Positions 24,025-36,685 of a stretch of 64,000 nucleotides of DNA are shown piece by piece; within the stretch, counting starts at the first letter, position 1, and each line of letters opens with the position of its first letter. Source of the stretch: Cinnamomum chago (taxonomy: Eukaryota; Streptophyta; Magnoliopsida; Laurales; Lauraceae); assembly GCA_038049695.1 (NCBI GenBank), contig CP142454.1, positions 13,248,501-13,312,500 on the forward strand, given 5' to 3'. Both the position numbers and the translations under genes were made by a program. The notes under the pieces are model-generated. The model did not search any database. It saw only the letters and a program-made list of their open reading frames with translations, and was not told where the DNA came from.

Positions 24025-24268
24025 CTACAAGAATCAACATTATTATTGTAATACGTAATTACTTAAACACAATGGCATGGACATTAACTGTAAAAACGTG
24101 CATTACAAGCATTCATAAGCAGCAACGTCCTGAAGGTTACAACACATTGCAAATTGACTCAATGGACAGAGTTCGCAATATTAAGACTGATACAGAACAA
24201 CCGTTTAGTACATAAACAAAATCTGTGCATTTTATATTTCGATAACTGTACTATGGCATGTGACAGAT

Positions 24269-25558
24269 TCATCCATGTGTCCTATTCATCTGGTACTCTT
24301 CCCACAAATTGTTTGCGAAGTTATCACGGAAGGCATGCCACTCATCCCTTTCTCTTTGGCTGTATGGCCTGAAAACACCAGCCAGATCGACCTCGCTACA
24401 TCCCTCCTCATTTTGGACCGCATCTATAGTACTAGTTTCAACACAGACATCAATTCCATCGTTTTGCTCTAGGATGAAATTATGCAAAGTGCAGCAGGCA
24501 TGTACTATCGACACTTGGTGGACGAAGTCATACTGGGGGGCTGTCCTTAAGATGGCAAAGCGCCCCTTTAAAAGTCCGAATGCCCTTTCGATCACATTTC
24601 GAGCTTGCGAATGCCTTTTATTAAAAAGTTCTTTTGGATCTTGCGGTGTTCTTCCTCGGTGGTCCTTCAAATGATATCGGACTCCACGGTAGGGTGCGAG
24701 GAATCCCGGAGCATTGGCAAATCCGGCGTCCACGAGGTAGTAGCGGCCTATTCGAATAGAGATCGGAGAATGAGCGGTTACTTTCCATTTGATTGGGACG
24801 TTTATTGTTCAAGTGGGAGGAAAACAGAAGAGGGTAGGATGTATATACCTGGCGGCACGACCAGTGGATCGCCCCTTGTTAGAGCATTCTGTAGGACTCG
24901 TGCATCTGTTGCGGATCCCTCCCAGCCGGGGAGGACATACTGAAATTTTAAGTCAAACCCACAAGCCGCTAGGACGTTCTGTGTCAACGTTCCCTTCCTA
25001 TTTCGGTACGCTGATTGTGACTGCACTGGTAGGAAGGCGGGTATGTGGGTGCCATCGATCGCACCGACGCAATCCTGGTTGAAAATTGTAAATCAGTGTG
25101 AGACTATAACACAGAATATAACATGATCAATATTGCTCAGTTGACGAGTGATCTTAAAAAAAAGGTACCCATTTTACCTTGAAGTTGGAAGGTCCCGCTG
25201 TTGTAAGTATGTTGGATTGTTTGACGAAGTTAGGTGCTAGTGTTAGAATGGCATTGAGAACTCCGTGGAAGTGCCGGCTAACTGTTTCCCCTGATCGCAG
25301 AAACCTCGATGCGATTGTTCTGTTTTTAACCGCATGTGCCAAAATTTGCAAGCATGTTGCGACCTCTTCCTCAACGGTGACCTCGCGAGTGTCTTTCAGC
25401 AGCCCTCTCACTCTGAGCAGCTCGCAAAGGTAATCAAAGCTCTCCTTGTTCATTCTAAGCTGACTAATACACTCTTCGTCCCTCCCTTCTGTTAACTTCG
25501 AAAGGTAGTGGGCTCTTTCAACAGTTCTCTTGTTCCGGGACTCCGACTTATTTTGATA
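24269..25558 (-). CDS. PIF/Harbinger DDE transposase (ALP1-like nuclease)
   Basis: Exons 25178-25558, 24849-25074 and 24269-24747 join in phase with GT-AG introns to 361 residues from the first clear exon. The catalytic triad is visible: Asp in GAIDGTHIPA, Asp in GWEGSATDARVL and Glu in RNVIERAFGLLKGR. The N-terminal helical part reads MNKESFDYLCELLR..FLRSGETVSRHF, standard for the family (DDE_Tnp_4/HARBI1-like). The upstream boundary is uncertain. 25558 follows a TTTTCTAG acceptor, and a short first exon in 25560-25680 (Ala/Val-rich, poly-A-adjacent) is likely. If so, the gene is complete; ATG 25453 is an alternative internal start. It would cut and paste the element at TWA sites. It reads away from the nearby right end. 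Confidence 0.85.
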
Positions 25559-27322
25559 CTAGAAAAGCACTCCGGCTGCAGCCACGACCTGCACTTGCCA
25601 TGCAGCCAAGGCTGCCCAAAGAACTGCAAGAACAGCTTTCTTTTTTTTTTTTTTTGCTTCCCTCTTCTCTTTATTTGACTGTTTATAGAAGGATCTTCTA
25701 CCCTCCATCTGATTGTCGCAAGCTTGTAGTGGCAAATTCCAAGCGTGGTATTCAAAGGACTTGATACACAGAGAGGATAGATATAAAATGGATTTTTGAC
25801 CGTTTCACAAGATGTTTGCGCCAACATTCCAGAGACCAATATTAAAAATACAAGTTGTAAACAACAGCGCAGACGTTAATGGTAGTGATATCAGATCCTC
25901 ATTTCACTCATATAGCACAGAGAGATTCTTATTTAGATAATGTTGACACGTACGATATCGTACGCAATCAATCAAGTTGTAGAAACAGCATAGGAAACTT
26001 TCCAGCAAATTTGTGTTGTTTTACAATACAAGTGATCTCAGTTAACAAATAGATGGATCAAGCCAGTCGACTCTGTTGCATGTAAGTTTCAGTATAGTAC
26101 ACGTCTTAGGTGTGAAACCCAGCAAACGAACCGAAGGAAATTATCAACAAGTAGCTTTTAGACTGAAATTGATTGTTTTACAGTAAAAAGACGTTGGAAA
26201 TAGAGGAAAGAGTCTATACCTTGCTCGTCCACGGACATGTTCTGTATCGTATCGGAAGTCATCTTACTCGATCTCTATTTCTGCACCCGTTATTCATCAT
26301 CAACTGCCACTGCTTCTTTTTTATAGAGGGATTTTGTGAATGGGTACGGAATGAGCAATTGCTATAAGATCTCTGCTAGATATGTTGAGCTTCTTCTGGA
26401 TCTGTATGATGAATAGCCTGTCCTCTCACATCAATGCCTAAATCTAAAGTAATCCCTCTACCAAGATTTATCCTCCATCAGCTCTCGCACATTTACTCGT
26501 TCTGGAGACTCAAGGTTGCCTACGAACGCAGATCTATCACGGCTATATGTCAGGCATCACTGGTCTTTCATTGGGAAGAAGAGATGAACATCTGGATAGA
26601 TGTTGCTTAGAAGTTATAGTCCCTGACAACGTTGATGGATATGTAGGTCGTCCCCGTCAGTGGTAGACATGTACTCACATGAGCTTTCTTCTGGCAAACT
26701 TATGCACCAAACCCCGTTTGGTGGAGAGGAATGAAGGTGAAGTAATGGTGTCAACTGTGTGGATCATTTCTGTACCCACCTACTGTCATGTGGGCATGTC
26801 TTCTCAACCCTATGCAGAAGATCGAATGCAATCTGCAAATCCACCACCCTTGTTCAGAATCTGCACTGTCTTCAGTCGCCGCTACCACGAAGGGCTAGAA
26901 GAGGCTCTATGATGGCAAGTTGTAAGGTCTAGGATTTTCCATGGAAAGCGAGGGTATACAGCAGATGGGGGAAGTAACGTTTGGGAGGGTTGGATAGAGA
27001 AGTAGGTCTTGATAGTTATGAAGGTTTAATGCGTTTAAAGGAGAGATGTTCAGGCGCATTTGATTCGGCTCGCAGCAGATGGAGAGAATTGATAATGAAC
27101 AGGATGGAAACCCAGGGAAGCTTCCTATCGTCTTCCGATATGGGTCAAACCTTGGCCTGGGGTACAGTGCAGGGATGGGAGTAAAATATGGTGGAGATAC
27201 AAGTGTACTTGTACGGAAAGCAAACTAACTACAGCTGTAAAATTACCCATTTCTAGATGGGTTTGTTCCGGGCTGCACCCAAACATGGTTTCGTGAAAAT
27301 TCAAACCGTTGGACTTGCATTG
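25559..27322. other. Right arm of the Harbinger
   Basis: Upstream region of the transposase gene. No second gene recognised; 26430-26900 has short open frames on the + strand without family resemblance. A poly-T run lies at 25641-25656. Confidence 0.4.
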
Positions 27323-27363
27323 TACTTCACTTGACTATACATGTAACTTTATCAAACGGGCCC
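27323..27363 (-). repeat. Right terminal inverted repeat of the 13.2-kb Harbinger
   Basis: Ends CAAACGGGCCC, followed by TTA at 27364-27366. Its reverse complement matches the left end at about 31 of 41 bases. Confidence 0.8.
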
Positions 27364-27366
27364 TTA

Positions 27367-28533
27367 GGGGAATTTAAGAGATAATTATTAAAGTTTTAGA
27401 TTTATGTCGGTTGGTTAGGGTGTAGTAAAACTTACAAGGGATCTTCACCGTACAGATGCTTTAAGACCTAACTTTTGCCTCATAAATTTTAGTATTTTAA
27501 GTATGCTGAGGGAACCATACACTGTAATGGATGGTGCGAAAATGACAATCTCTGCCTATGCTCCTAGCATGGAAAATAGGATTTATTGTGATATGCAACG
27601 GTGAGGTTGGAAAATAACATTGGCAGCTGATATAAATAATGGTCAATATCTTTGGTGATGAAAGATAACCTAGTAAGGTCTGCTATTATAGCCCATATGG
27701 GAGTTGGTGGGGTAGTATAAGACGTGGGTTTGATCCCACTTTTTGGCTGGTGTGCATTTGTATAAGTTAAATATTGGGTGCCACCCAAGAGATTATCACC
27801 TCTGGGTGAAAGACTACACGGATTCCCACAATATCAAAAAAGTAAAAAAAAAAAGGTTTTACTATTGTAGACACCAGTGCTCTTTATTTAGCCTCCACGT
27901 TGACTTGGTTACGGTGGCTTGTTTCTTGGGGCACCATGAATCCATGATATACAATTACTCTGGGGTATGTGCAAAAATCTGTAATAGAGCGATGTATAAT
28001 TGGACATTAAGCATGTTTGGGTAATCCACAATGAAGTAAATTATCAAATCAGGAGAGATTAAATGCAGAGGGTGTCAAATCAAAATGTGGTGGCTTTTGT
28101 CATTTTGTGGTTTTAGAATGAATCTTTTTGACTTTTTTTTTATTAAAAAATAGTTACGGGCTTTTTGCCATTTAGTGAGATGGGAGATAAAATAAAGAAG
28201 TGATTTTTGAAATTTAATATTTTTTTATATGACCCCTCAACTTTTTATATCTTTTAAATTGAGCATTTTTGGTTCAATTCACTTTACAAGTGAATTACCT
28301 AAATAATCAATAAGAGAAAGCATATATAGAATTCCACGTACCAATACTATGATTATGCGCCATGAACATAGCGCATGCAGTGTGCATTTAACTAATTCGA
28401 AATGAAAATTACTACGATATTACATGAATTTGCATGTCAGCCCTAGTAAGTGTTACAAATTAAATCCCTTAAACTATAAGAGATGTCAGGCCTACGTAAA
28501 TGTTAGAAATTAAAGCCCCCAACTATTTATATA
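27367..28533. other. AT-rich spacer, nothing recognised
   Basis: No gene or clear repeat seen. A short A-run follows GTAAAAAAAAAAAGG at 27842. Confidence 0.4.
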
Positions 28534-28847
28534 TACCCCACATCGCCTAAATAATAGGCTGGACATATCTTAATATACCTGTATGGGCCTTCTACCTATA
28601 AGCTTAAGCTTTTGAGTTGGTATATGGTTTATGACATGGTATCAGAGCGGATTTCGATCCCGGTGTTCTTGTGTAGCCCACGTGACAGGCCCGTCCATGA
28701 AATCTGTTGGGCCTGCACGTGAGGGGGAGTGTTGGGAAGTCCCACATCCCACATCGCCTAAATAATAGGCTTGACATATCTTAATACACCTGTATGGGCC
28801 TTCCACCTATAAACTTAAGCTTTTGGGTTGGTATATGGTTTATTACA
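28534..28847 (+). mobile_element. TRIM (terminal-repeat retrotransposon in miniature)
   Basis: Two direct repeats of about 103 and 118 bp (about 28534-28636 and 28730-28847) share CACATCGCCTAAATAATAGG and GGTATATGGTTTAT..ACA. The first is followed directly by TGGTATCAGAGC (28637-28648), the initiator-Met tRNA primer-binding site. A purine tract GTGAGGGGGAG precedes the second repeat, which begins TGTTGGGAAGTCCCACAT. The short interior is non-coding. The outer left end is less clear, so the element looks slightly damaged. Confidence 0.75.
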
Positions 28848-31263
28848 GAAGCAAAGTGGATTCGATTTTCAATTTCACTGTCAATTTCAAAAAAAAATTG
28901 AGTGTCTAATTATAATTTTTGACATCCTTCTAATGCCACCCCCTACCAACTAATAGGCCATTAATCCTACTAAGTAATGGCCCATTTAATATCCAAATTC
29001 AACTTAGAACATTAGCCCATTAATCCGTAATAGCCCATTTAATTTCAAATGCATGAGGCAAGACGTTTTTATTCCTAATTTCCTCTTCCATTCCTCTTAC
29101 CCAACGCAGAACGCGGGCAAGAAGCGTTTCTCTTCTCATCATAGATCTCCTTCGTTCGTTTTAATTGTTCCAATTTACATTTGACCTATCCAAATCCCTT
29201 CTCTCTTTAATTCCAAACGTACTTTCCTCTACTTTCTCTCATTTACACAAAAAAAAAAAAAAAAATCGTCTCACATTCACTTGGAGTTTAATGGCTTGCA
29301 TTGATTTGGAGTTCCTTTGTCTTTCTCATCTCTCTTCCTCTGTGCTCTGAGCTCACTTCCATCTCCAAGGGCATCTCGATCCGTATCTTTGACGCCTGCC
29401 TCATCTCCTCTGCCTTTGTCTTAGGAAAAGAAAGCACCAAGATCTCTGTGATCAATCTCAAAAATTCCGAGTTCAATCTCCTTTGCCTTTGTCATAGGAA
29501 GAGAAAGCACGCAAAAGAGGAGAAAAGAAATTCAAATTTAGAGTTCAATCTTGGCAGATGTTGTAGAAATTTAGGTAAAACCTCTCTCCTTTATACCTAA
29601 TTATTTATATTTCGGGCTGTGAGTTTTGGCAATTCATCTGAATTGTAGGCACTGCATTTTTTTGGTTTTGCTGAGTGTTTGAATCAGATTTTTTGCAATG
29701 CATTCTTTGCTTTTGCAATAATTTCACTATTGTGGAAGGATCAAATGAGAGTAGTAATTAGGTGAACTTGAGATGGAAGAGATCATCTGAATATGAAGTC
29801 ATTCCTGTAGTTCCATCTCCTTCCTTTCTTTCTTTTCTTTTTTTTCTTTTTTTTTTTTGCCAAATCATTATAAATATGTGAGAGAGTAGCCATAGGGAGT
29901 TTTTTAATGTACTATTTTTAATTCCTGATATTTATATTTCACATGCTTTGCTTGAGATTTGCCCGTATTGGTTTCAATATCCTTTTCACTTTCAAATGAT
30001 TTAAGATTTCTTCCTTATTGGGTATAGTTTTGTTTATTTATATACATGATCTATATGCTAAGCAAAAGTATCACCTCATTTGTCTGAGTTTGATGTGGAA
30101 ACATATGATGGTCTTCCAACTTCTTTGGTTGCTTTGCTTATTGCATAAGATATAGATTAAAACTTCTTGAATATTTATTAATATTTCCTTATGATTGTGG
30201 GTTGCACCATTGTAATTTTGAGGTTATTCTTTCTTCTTAACTTTTTTTTCTTTTTTATTATTATTATTTTTTCTTTATTTTTTTATTTTACACATTAGGA
30301 TTGATTGAGAGCGGGGCAAAGGATATATACGGCAAATATGTAGTGAAGGATATAACTATATAAGGCGTCCGCATCCTTGAGAAGAAACTCCGCTTATACA
30401 TTATAGAAGACTTGTAACCAACTATGGGCCTTGGCCTAATTCAAGCCCTCTATTTCCCTCTCCAAAACACTTACCCTTTCATGTCTCAAATGGACCGGAG
30501 TGATTTATGTAATATATTAAAATTATCTTATACAGTAAAATAATTGATACAGAGTATGGCTATTTTAAAGTAATTTTCTTTATTATTTGTATTTATTAAT
30601 TTTATTAGTTTACTTTCTTAACAATGATGCCATTTAATGGAGAATGGTAATGAAAATTATAATATATTATGGAATACAATTTTGATCATCACATCTAACT
30701 TTGTTCTCTTCTAATTACATTCTAATTATGTTTTCATTTTTTTTTTTTTTTATGCCATGGTTATCTCTGAGGTCTTTGACCCAACAAGACTGATCTCCTT
30801 TTAATTACTTTTATGATTTGATTTCTTAGCTTCTTTCTTAATCTTCTTTTAATTCCTTTGCATAATTCTTTTTCTTAACGGGGAACTTCACTTGATGGAC
30901 AATAGTAACAGTACTGTCATTTAATTGAGAATATTTTTTTTTTCTTAATTCTCTTTTAACAGCCATTTGTTAACAACAATAAATACCATTTTGAAACTAA
31001 TAATGACTTGCATGTTTTTCATTATGGCTTTGGCTAAACACAGAATATGAAAGAGACTTACAAGTGAATTTGAATTAGATAGACTCCAACTAATTTTAAC
31101 CTAATGGCAAAGGATCAGGTAGAGTTCTTGTTTAGGCTTTGCCTAAATCCCTTTCCTGACCCACTTATGACAGGTTCGTGGCCGGTGATTTGTATGGGTC
31201 AAGTTGGGTTTCCAATTGGATGATCTTTTTTTCATTTTGAATTTGAAAAATAAAATACACTTG
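28848..31263. other. AT-rich segment, no gene recognised
   Basis: 29160-29600 is richer in C/T and has short open frames on both strands without recognisable domains. Poly-T and poly-A runs occur at 29840-29860 and 30240-30290. Confidence 0.4.
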
Positions 31264-31690
31264 CACTGCAAGAAAAACTGCTTTTAGTGGTATTGGCTGC
31301 CGGTAAAAGTAGTATTGGCCGCCGGTAAAAGTTATACCCAAGCGAGGGTATATGTCGGGTGGGTAAAAGTTAAAGTGGCGGTCAGGAACCGCCGCTATTG
31401 TTAAATTTTGCAGCGGCTCTGACCGCCGGTAAAAGAAATCCGTGGGCTAGTGAGACGACGAAATAATTTTTTAGCGGAGGCGCTTAGCTGCCAGTAATAG
31501 TGAGAATGGCTGCCGCTAAAAATCATTTTTTTAGCGGCGCCCAACCAGCCGCCTCTAAAAGCAGTGTTTTTTTCTATTTCTGGCCGCCGGTAATAGTAAA
31601 ATTGACGGCCGGTAAAACTCCTTTAAATATGACACTGCTTTTAGCGGCGATCATATGGCCGCCGCTAAAAGCAGTAAATTTTTTTTAAAA
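31264..31690 (+). mobile_element. CACTA transposon left terminus with subterminal array
   Basis: Begins CACTGCAAGAAAAACTGC, a plant CACTA terminus, right after TTG. The next 420 bp carry about ten copies of GGCCGCCGGTAAAAG / TTTTAGCGGC in both orientations. I found no matching right end nearby, so this is a truncated or internally rearranged copy. Confidence 0.65.
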
Positions 31691-32249
31691 AAATATTATC
31701 AGCCCACATGAAGCACAGAAATAGATGTTTGAACTTGAAATGCAAAGCCAAAGTAAACTACAAGCTAGGAATAAAAATGAGAATATACAAAATTAGAAGC
31801 ATGACAAACATAAAAGTCACATGCTATCTGCCATCAAAGATCACAAACATAAAAGTCGCATGCTATCAAAGATCACAAACATCAAATCAAAATCAGAATT
31901 GATTTCAGAAAGTTGATTTGGAAACAAAGACACAAGTAAAATAGGTTTGAATTCAACCACTTGATATACTTCTTCTTGCATCATATTCAACTCCTCCACC
32001 TGATCACTTGATATACTTCTTCTTGCATCATATTCAACTCCTCCACCTGATCACTTGATATACTTCTTCTTGCTTCATATCAACTCCTCCACTCGATCAC
32101 TTGATATTACTTCTTGCTTCATATTCAACTCCACTTGATGGCACATGACAGTAGGATAGTGCCTTGGATAAGAAGTGCTAGACTGTGTTCACTCAAATGT
32201 CATAGTAAGTCAATATCGAAGATGACGCAACAAAATTAAAGAAGGTTAA
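31691..32249. other. Spacer with 47-bp tandem repeat
   Basis: No gene. It contains the 47-bp tandem repeat (31958-32135) and short repeats CACAAACATAAAAGTC at about 31805-31870. Confidence 0.5.
31958..32135 (+). repeat. 47-bp tandem repeat, about 3.8 copies
   Basis: Units start with CACTTGATATACTTCTTC at 31958, 32005, 32052 and 32098. The first two are nearly identical and later ones diverge. Confidence 0.9.
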
Positions 32250-35200
32250 TGTTACACCCCAACCCGAACCGATCTTGTTTAATGCTAATCAATTGTGTTT
32301 TAGTTAATTTAATCATACTTAGTGACTAATTAAGGTAGTTTATGTAAATTATGATTTTTCCAAATTTCATCATATGCACATCATTTTGACATCATCGCGT
32401 GTATTTCGACGAGCTTGTCGATTTTCGTATTAAACTTCCTTTCATTTGATCAACCGTTGATGAAGTGGGCCATCATTTGACTCAAAAGGGAAATACATAA
32501 ACATAGTGGACTTTTTAGCAAATTTTCCATCTTTATCACTCACAACCACTCCAACCCCTTCACTTCATTCGTTTCCTGCATGTGGGTGGTGTGGTAAGAG
32601 AGTGAGTAAGAGAGCTTCTCCTCTCTTCTTCCTTTCAATTTCCTTTCCTTCTTCAATTACTTTGGCATGGTGCAAGTAGAGATAAGTGTCGAAGTTCTTC
32701 TTCATTCATTCTAATTACATCTTGAGAAAGGGAGAGTGAGAGAGAAATTCTTCTTCCTCATTATTTTCCTTTCCTTTCCTCTTTCTTTTCTCAAATCTTT
32801 GTGCATGTGGTTGAGAGACAAGGATTTGGAGTCTTCATCTTCTCCACCTTCTTCACCTTCATTTGTTGACAAGAACCCATCTCCATCATCTCCAACTCTT
32901 TCCAAATTCGGAATTATTGTCAAGGTAAGAATTAAACCCCATCTTTCTTTGTGTTTTGAGTTGAAATAGAGTCAAGGGACTCTATTGGAGTCATATTTGC
33001 ATATTCATTAGCATTTTCCATGTGTTTTGTGATTAGAGTTTGATATTTTGGGGTTTTTGGTTAATTGGAGCAAAAGATTAAAGAATAGCTTGGAAGGCTA
33101 AAATGAGGCAAGTATAAGCATGATATGAATTTACATGTTGTTAATTACATTGATTCTATGTTTACTCATGATTCTTAGTATTCAATAATGTAAGAATTGG
33201 ATTTAAAATTCATGTTAAGCTCTTCTTCTTTTCTTTCCTTTCAATTTCTCTTCCTTTCTTCAAGCTCCTTGACCTTGAGCAAGAGAATACAAGTGTGGAG
33301 ATCTTATTCATCACCTTCTCCATCTTCTTCAACTCTTATTTTCAAGAAACCCTTTCTTCTCCAACCCCAAAACAATTGGATTCCTTGTTAAGGTAAGACC
33401 AAAACCATCCTTGATAGTAGTTTTGAGTTTAAATGGAGTCAAGAGACTCTTGGGTAGTTTACATAACATTTATGGTATTCTTTTGTTTGAATTGTGTCTA
33501 GGGTTGAATCAATTGGGGATTTTAGGGTTTGAATCATTTGGGGGATTTTAGGGCTTGGAACACCAAGAGAGTAGAAGAAGTTGGAAAGCTTAAAGTTGAG
33601 GCAAGTATATGCATAATATGGATTTACATTTTGTTAATTTTATTGACTCAATGATACTTTATTCAATGCTCTTAGCTCTTATTAAATGAATGATTTGGAA
33701 TGATTTCAAGTTAATAGAAGTGATTGGGAGAATTATTAGTATGTATATGATGAATGGGAGCATGAAGGCTCCATTCTTTTGCAGGTTTAGTAGTGAGAGG
33801 AAAGATGTAAGGGATTGAGAAATGAGAAATGGAAGGGAAGGGAAATCCGGAAATGGGATTCTAGACAGTTCGCTCGAGCGAACTGGACACATCGCTCGAG
33901 CGAACAAACCGTTCGAGAGAACCTAATGCTGTAGCTGGGCCTTTTTTTTTTACCCTAATCTTTGGGTGGATTATCGCCCTTAACCTATCTTAACCCACTT
34001 TAAATGTTCCAAATGGATACTTAAGGTGCCTACCCTATTCCATAGGAGTTTAGGAATTTTGAGACCTTATGACCTTAAATGGAACCGTTAACCTTATTAA
34101 TTGGTCTAATGGATATTGATTAGTCTAACACTATGCCAAGAGGGTTAGTTTAGAAACTCAACGTACCTCTCATACATAGTGACATCAACAAAAATAGTAA
34201 TACGTTGATTCTCCTAAACTTACCTTGTATTGGACGGTGAAAGACTAAACTAAATAGTTTAGAAATGGTTAGTAAATTTCCTTGATTCCTTAAATCATTG
34301 CATTTCATATTGAAGTACACTGTCATTTTGTATATCAATCACAGTTAGTAGAATTATTGCATTATCTATACTCCTTGAGGTCCAATTATTATATTCTTTC
34401 GAAATTCTTCAGTATTATATATCAATTTTCTAATTGTTGGAAATGTGGATTGAGTGTGGATTGAGTAAGTATATCATGATTTGAGATTAGCATTTGATTT
34501 GATTTGAGATTAGCATTTGATTTGATTATAGACTGTTGAAATATAAACTCACTCAAATCCACTTATAAATTTGATTTGTTTGATTCGATTGAGTCGGCAC
34601 TACTTAGCTTCGACTCTGTGACGCCCGACGGGGCCAGCACTTGGGTTCGTATTTGAGAGACTACTGCAGTAAGTCGCCTGGAGCACCGGAACTCCAGAAC
34701 CGGGTAGCCAGTTAGCCTTTGGCCGGGCCGCTGGTGACATCCCAACTAGATTTGCTCTCTTTGAGAGGATGAGCTTAAAGTAGTAGCCAAATTTGTATGG
34801 TTCTCATTATTGATTCATCAGCATAATTATTCAGTCTTTGCACAATTTGCGTAGCTGATACTTATTATTGCTATTCAATGATCTACTTGTCTTAAATTCA
34901 AAGTTACAACATTATGTAATTTCTTATTAATGCCTATACTTGCCAAATCGTTGTATTTGAGATACTATTCTTGGTGTCACAGGGATTCAAGATACCAAAG
35001 AGAGTTACTTTTAGCCATTCAAATGTGAGATTAATTGGTAAGCTTAACGGTTAGTTATGACTGTCGGAGTACGAATCAGAAGGGTAACCTTGAGTTGAGC
35101 CTAGGTAATTTTAATTGCATTTAGCTTAAGGTAATGCATATGATTAGTTTATGTCGCATTGTATTAGGAATATATTCCCTGGAGATAAGCATCTAGTAGT

Positions 35201-35505
35201 TGTTCATTAGAGTACTTGTGTACTATGCATTGAAGCTATTTAAATCATTAGTTTGTTAAAGAGAAATTGTAATATAATGGATTGGTTGTTGGACTGATCA
35301 TGGCTTTAAATTTTGATATTGTACATGCTTCCGCAGATAAATGTGCATTGACAGGTGTCAGTGAGTAATCCTCACAAGTAAAATGTGGAATTTTCTCCTT
35401 CGTGAATTCGGATTTGGTCCGGAACAGATGCGAGTTCACGGGAGTACGTGTGTCACACCTTGGGAACCACCCTAGACAAGGGATTCTCGGGTCCGGGATG
35501 TGACA
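32250..35505. mobile_element. Long LTR of a Ty3/Gypsy-like element (probable solo LTR)
   Basis: Starts TGTTACACCCCAACCC and ends GGGTCCGGGATGTGACA, complementary-looking TG..CA termini typical of Gypsy LTRs. The length is about 3.26 kb with no gag-pol-like frame inside. Flanking pentamers (GTTAA, GTTCT) agree only in part, so the target duplication is not clean and the element is older or rearranged. It contains a cluster of CGCTCGAGCG palindromes at 33868-33902. Confidence 0.55.
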
Positions 35506-36562
35506 GTTCTAATACCATAACAAAAATAATAAGGCACAGGAGTGTTCAAGCCAGGAAACAGCTATGGCCTATGAGATGCTAGATATCATGCATGGCATTA
35601 TGTTCAGATAAATATTTGATTATATATATAACATCATTATAAAAATCTTAGTTCAGGAATGCTTCAGATATAGAAAATGGTATCAAAACTATGATATAGT
35701 AGTAACGCATATTTGGTATTACAACCCCATTTGTAGTTGTTCAAAAATTATGAGACAAATCTCAATGCCATAACAAAGGATTCACAGCACTATTAACTGC
35801 AAAGTAATAAAAAAATCTCAAATAAGAACCTATCACCAGGCACCAGTACCACCAACAAAAAAAGGAGAATTTCAAAAAAGGACCTTAAGTTTTTGTTTAG
35901 TTTTCCTAATCTGCATATGGACCTACTTTAGAAAAGAGCTGTGTCTTTTATGGACCTGTTTGTTTTATATATTTATGGTATGCTGCTATGGTGGAGCATT
36001 TTGTTTCAACACACAAACAGAGCAATCTGTGCTTGATACCTTCCCTTGCAGCACTGTATGATAACTCCCAGAAACTTTAATGTAATATTTTCACCATGCC
36101 TGAAGCCCTTGCCATGAACTTCCTAATCCCAAGTCAAGTTAATTAGCATAACAACATGTCATTAAAATTTTAGTTGACATGGTCACCATGTCCATTTCTT
36201 GTTATAAAACATACGCGAGAGTGCATGAATTCTAAGCAATTACCTATATTGCTCCATGCGTGAAGAAATAACCTGCTCCAATGTAAATTCATCTCCAACT
36301 TTCTCTGTAAATCATCATCATCATCCTTGTTCCATGCAGATTATACTCTCCAACTCCACACATATTTATCATGACAATTTCCCCCACAGGACTTCATTAT
36401 GAGTTTTTTTTCATAAAAACAGCCATTGATCCTTGTTAAACTGATGAATGGACAATAAGTTACAGTAAAGTAATGCCCCATGCCTCGTGGGCTTGGGTAT
36501 ATCATACGAGTGCCAAATTGGCATGTGTGCTCCTTAACAGTCCTCGCATTTGTCAAAGAAGA
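35506..36562. other. Left flank of the LINE, possible exon relic
   Basis: On the minus strand 36232-36300 reads an exon-like peptide (VGDEFTLEQVISSRMEQY) between an ACAG acceptor and a GTAATT donor. I do not recognise it. The remainder shows nothing. Confidence 0.3.
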
Positions 36563-36685
36563 ATCTCTCAGCTAACCTTTTTTTTTTTTCCTAAGTTGCA
36601 AAATGAATTAAGAAAAGAAAGAGGAAGAAACAACAGCTGCCAAGAAAGACAGCAGGAACCAACAGAAAACCCAAGAAACAGAGCT

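Larger units (their letters stand above)
14135..27363. mobile_element. 13.2-kb PIF/Harbinger transposon with four genes
   Basis: The ends are GGGCCCGTTTGG.. at 14135 and the inverted complement ..CAAACGGGCCC at 27363. Flanking TTA is present at 14132-14134 and 27364-27366, the TWA target duplication typical of PIF/Harbinger. Over the outer 41 bases the two ends match at about 31 positions. Inside, minus strand: DDE transposase (24269-25558), Myb/SANT protein (23052-24024), GRF zinc-finger protein (21865-22349) and a HIPP-like fragment (16187-16836). Inside, plus strand: plant-mobile-domain/Ulp1 fusion (17482-20889). Autonomous plant Harbingers usually carry only the first two genes in roughly 4-6 kb. 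I infer that all four belong to one element because only one pair of matching ends brackets them. A nested older element cannot be excluded. Confidence 0.8.

Noticed and set aside
28637-28648. TGGTATCAGAGC as part of a tRNA gene
   Set aside because: It is the complement of the initiator-Met tRNA 3' end placed after an LTR, so a primer-binding site. No tRNA fold is present.
29301-29600. 99-codon + strand frame
   Set aside because: No recognisable domain or homologous copy, and codon use is unremarkable.
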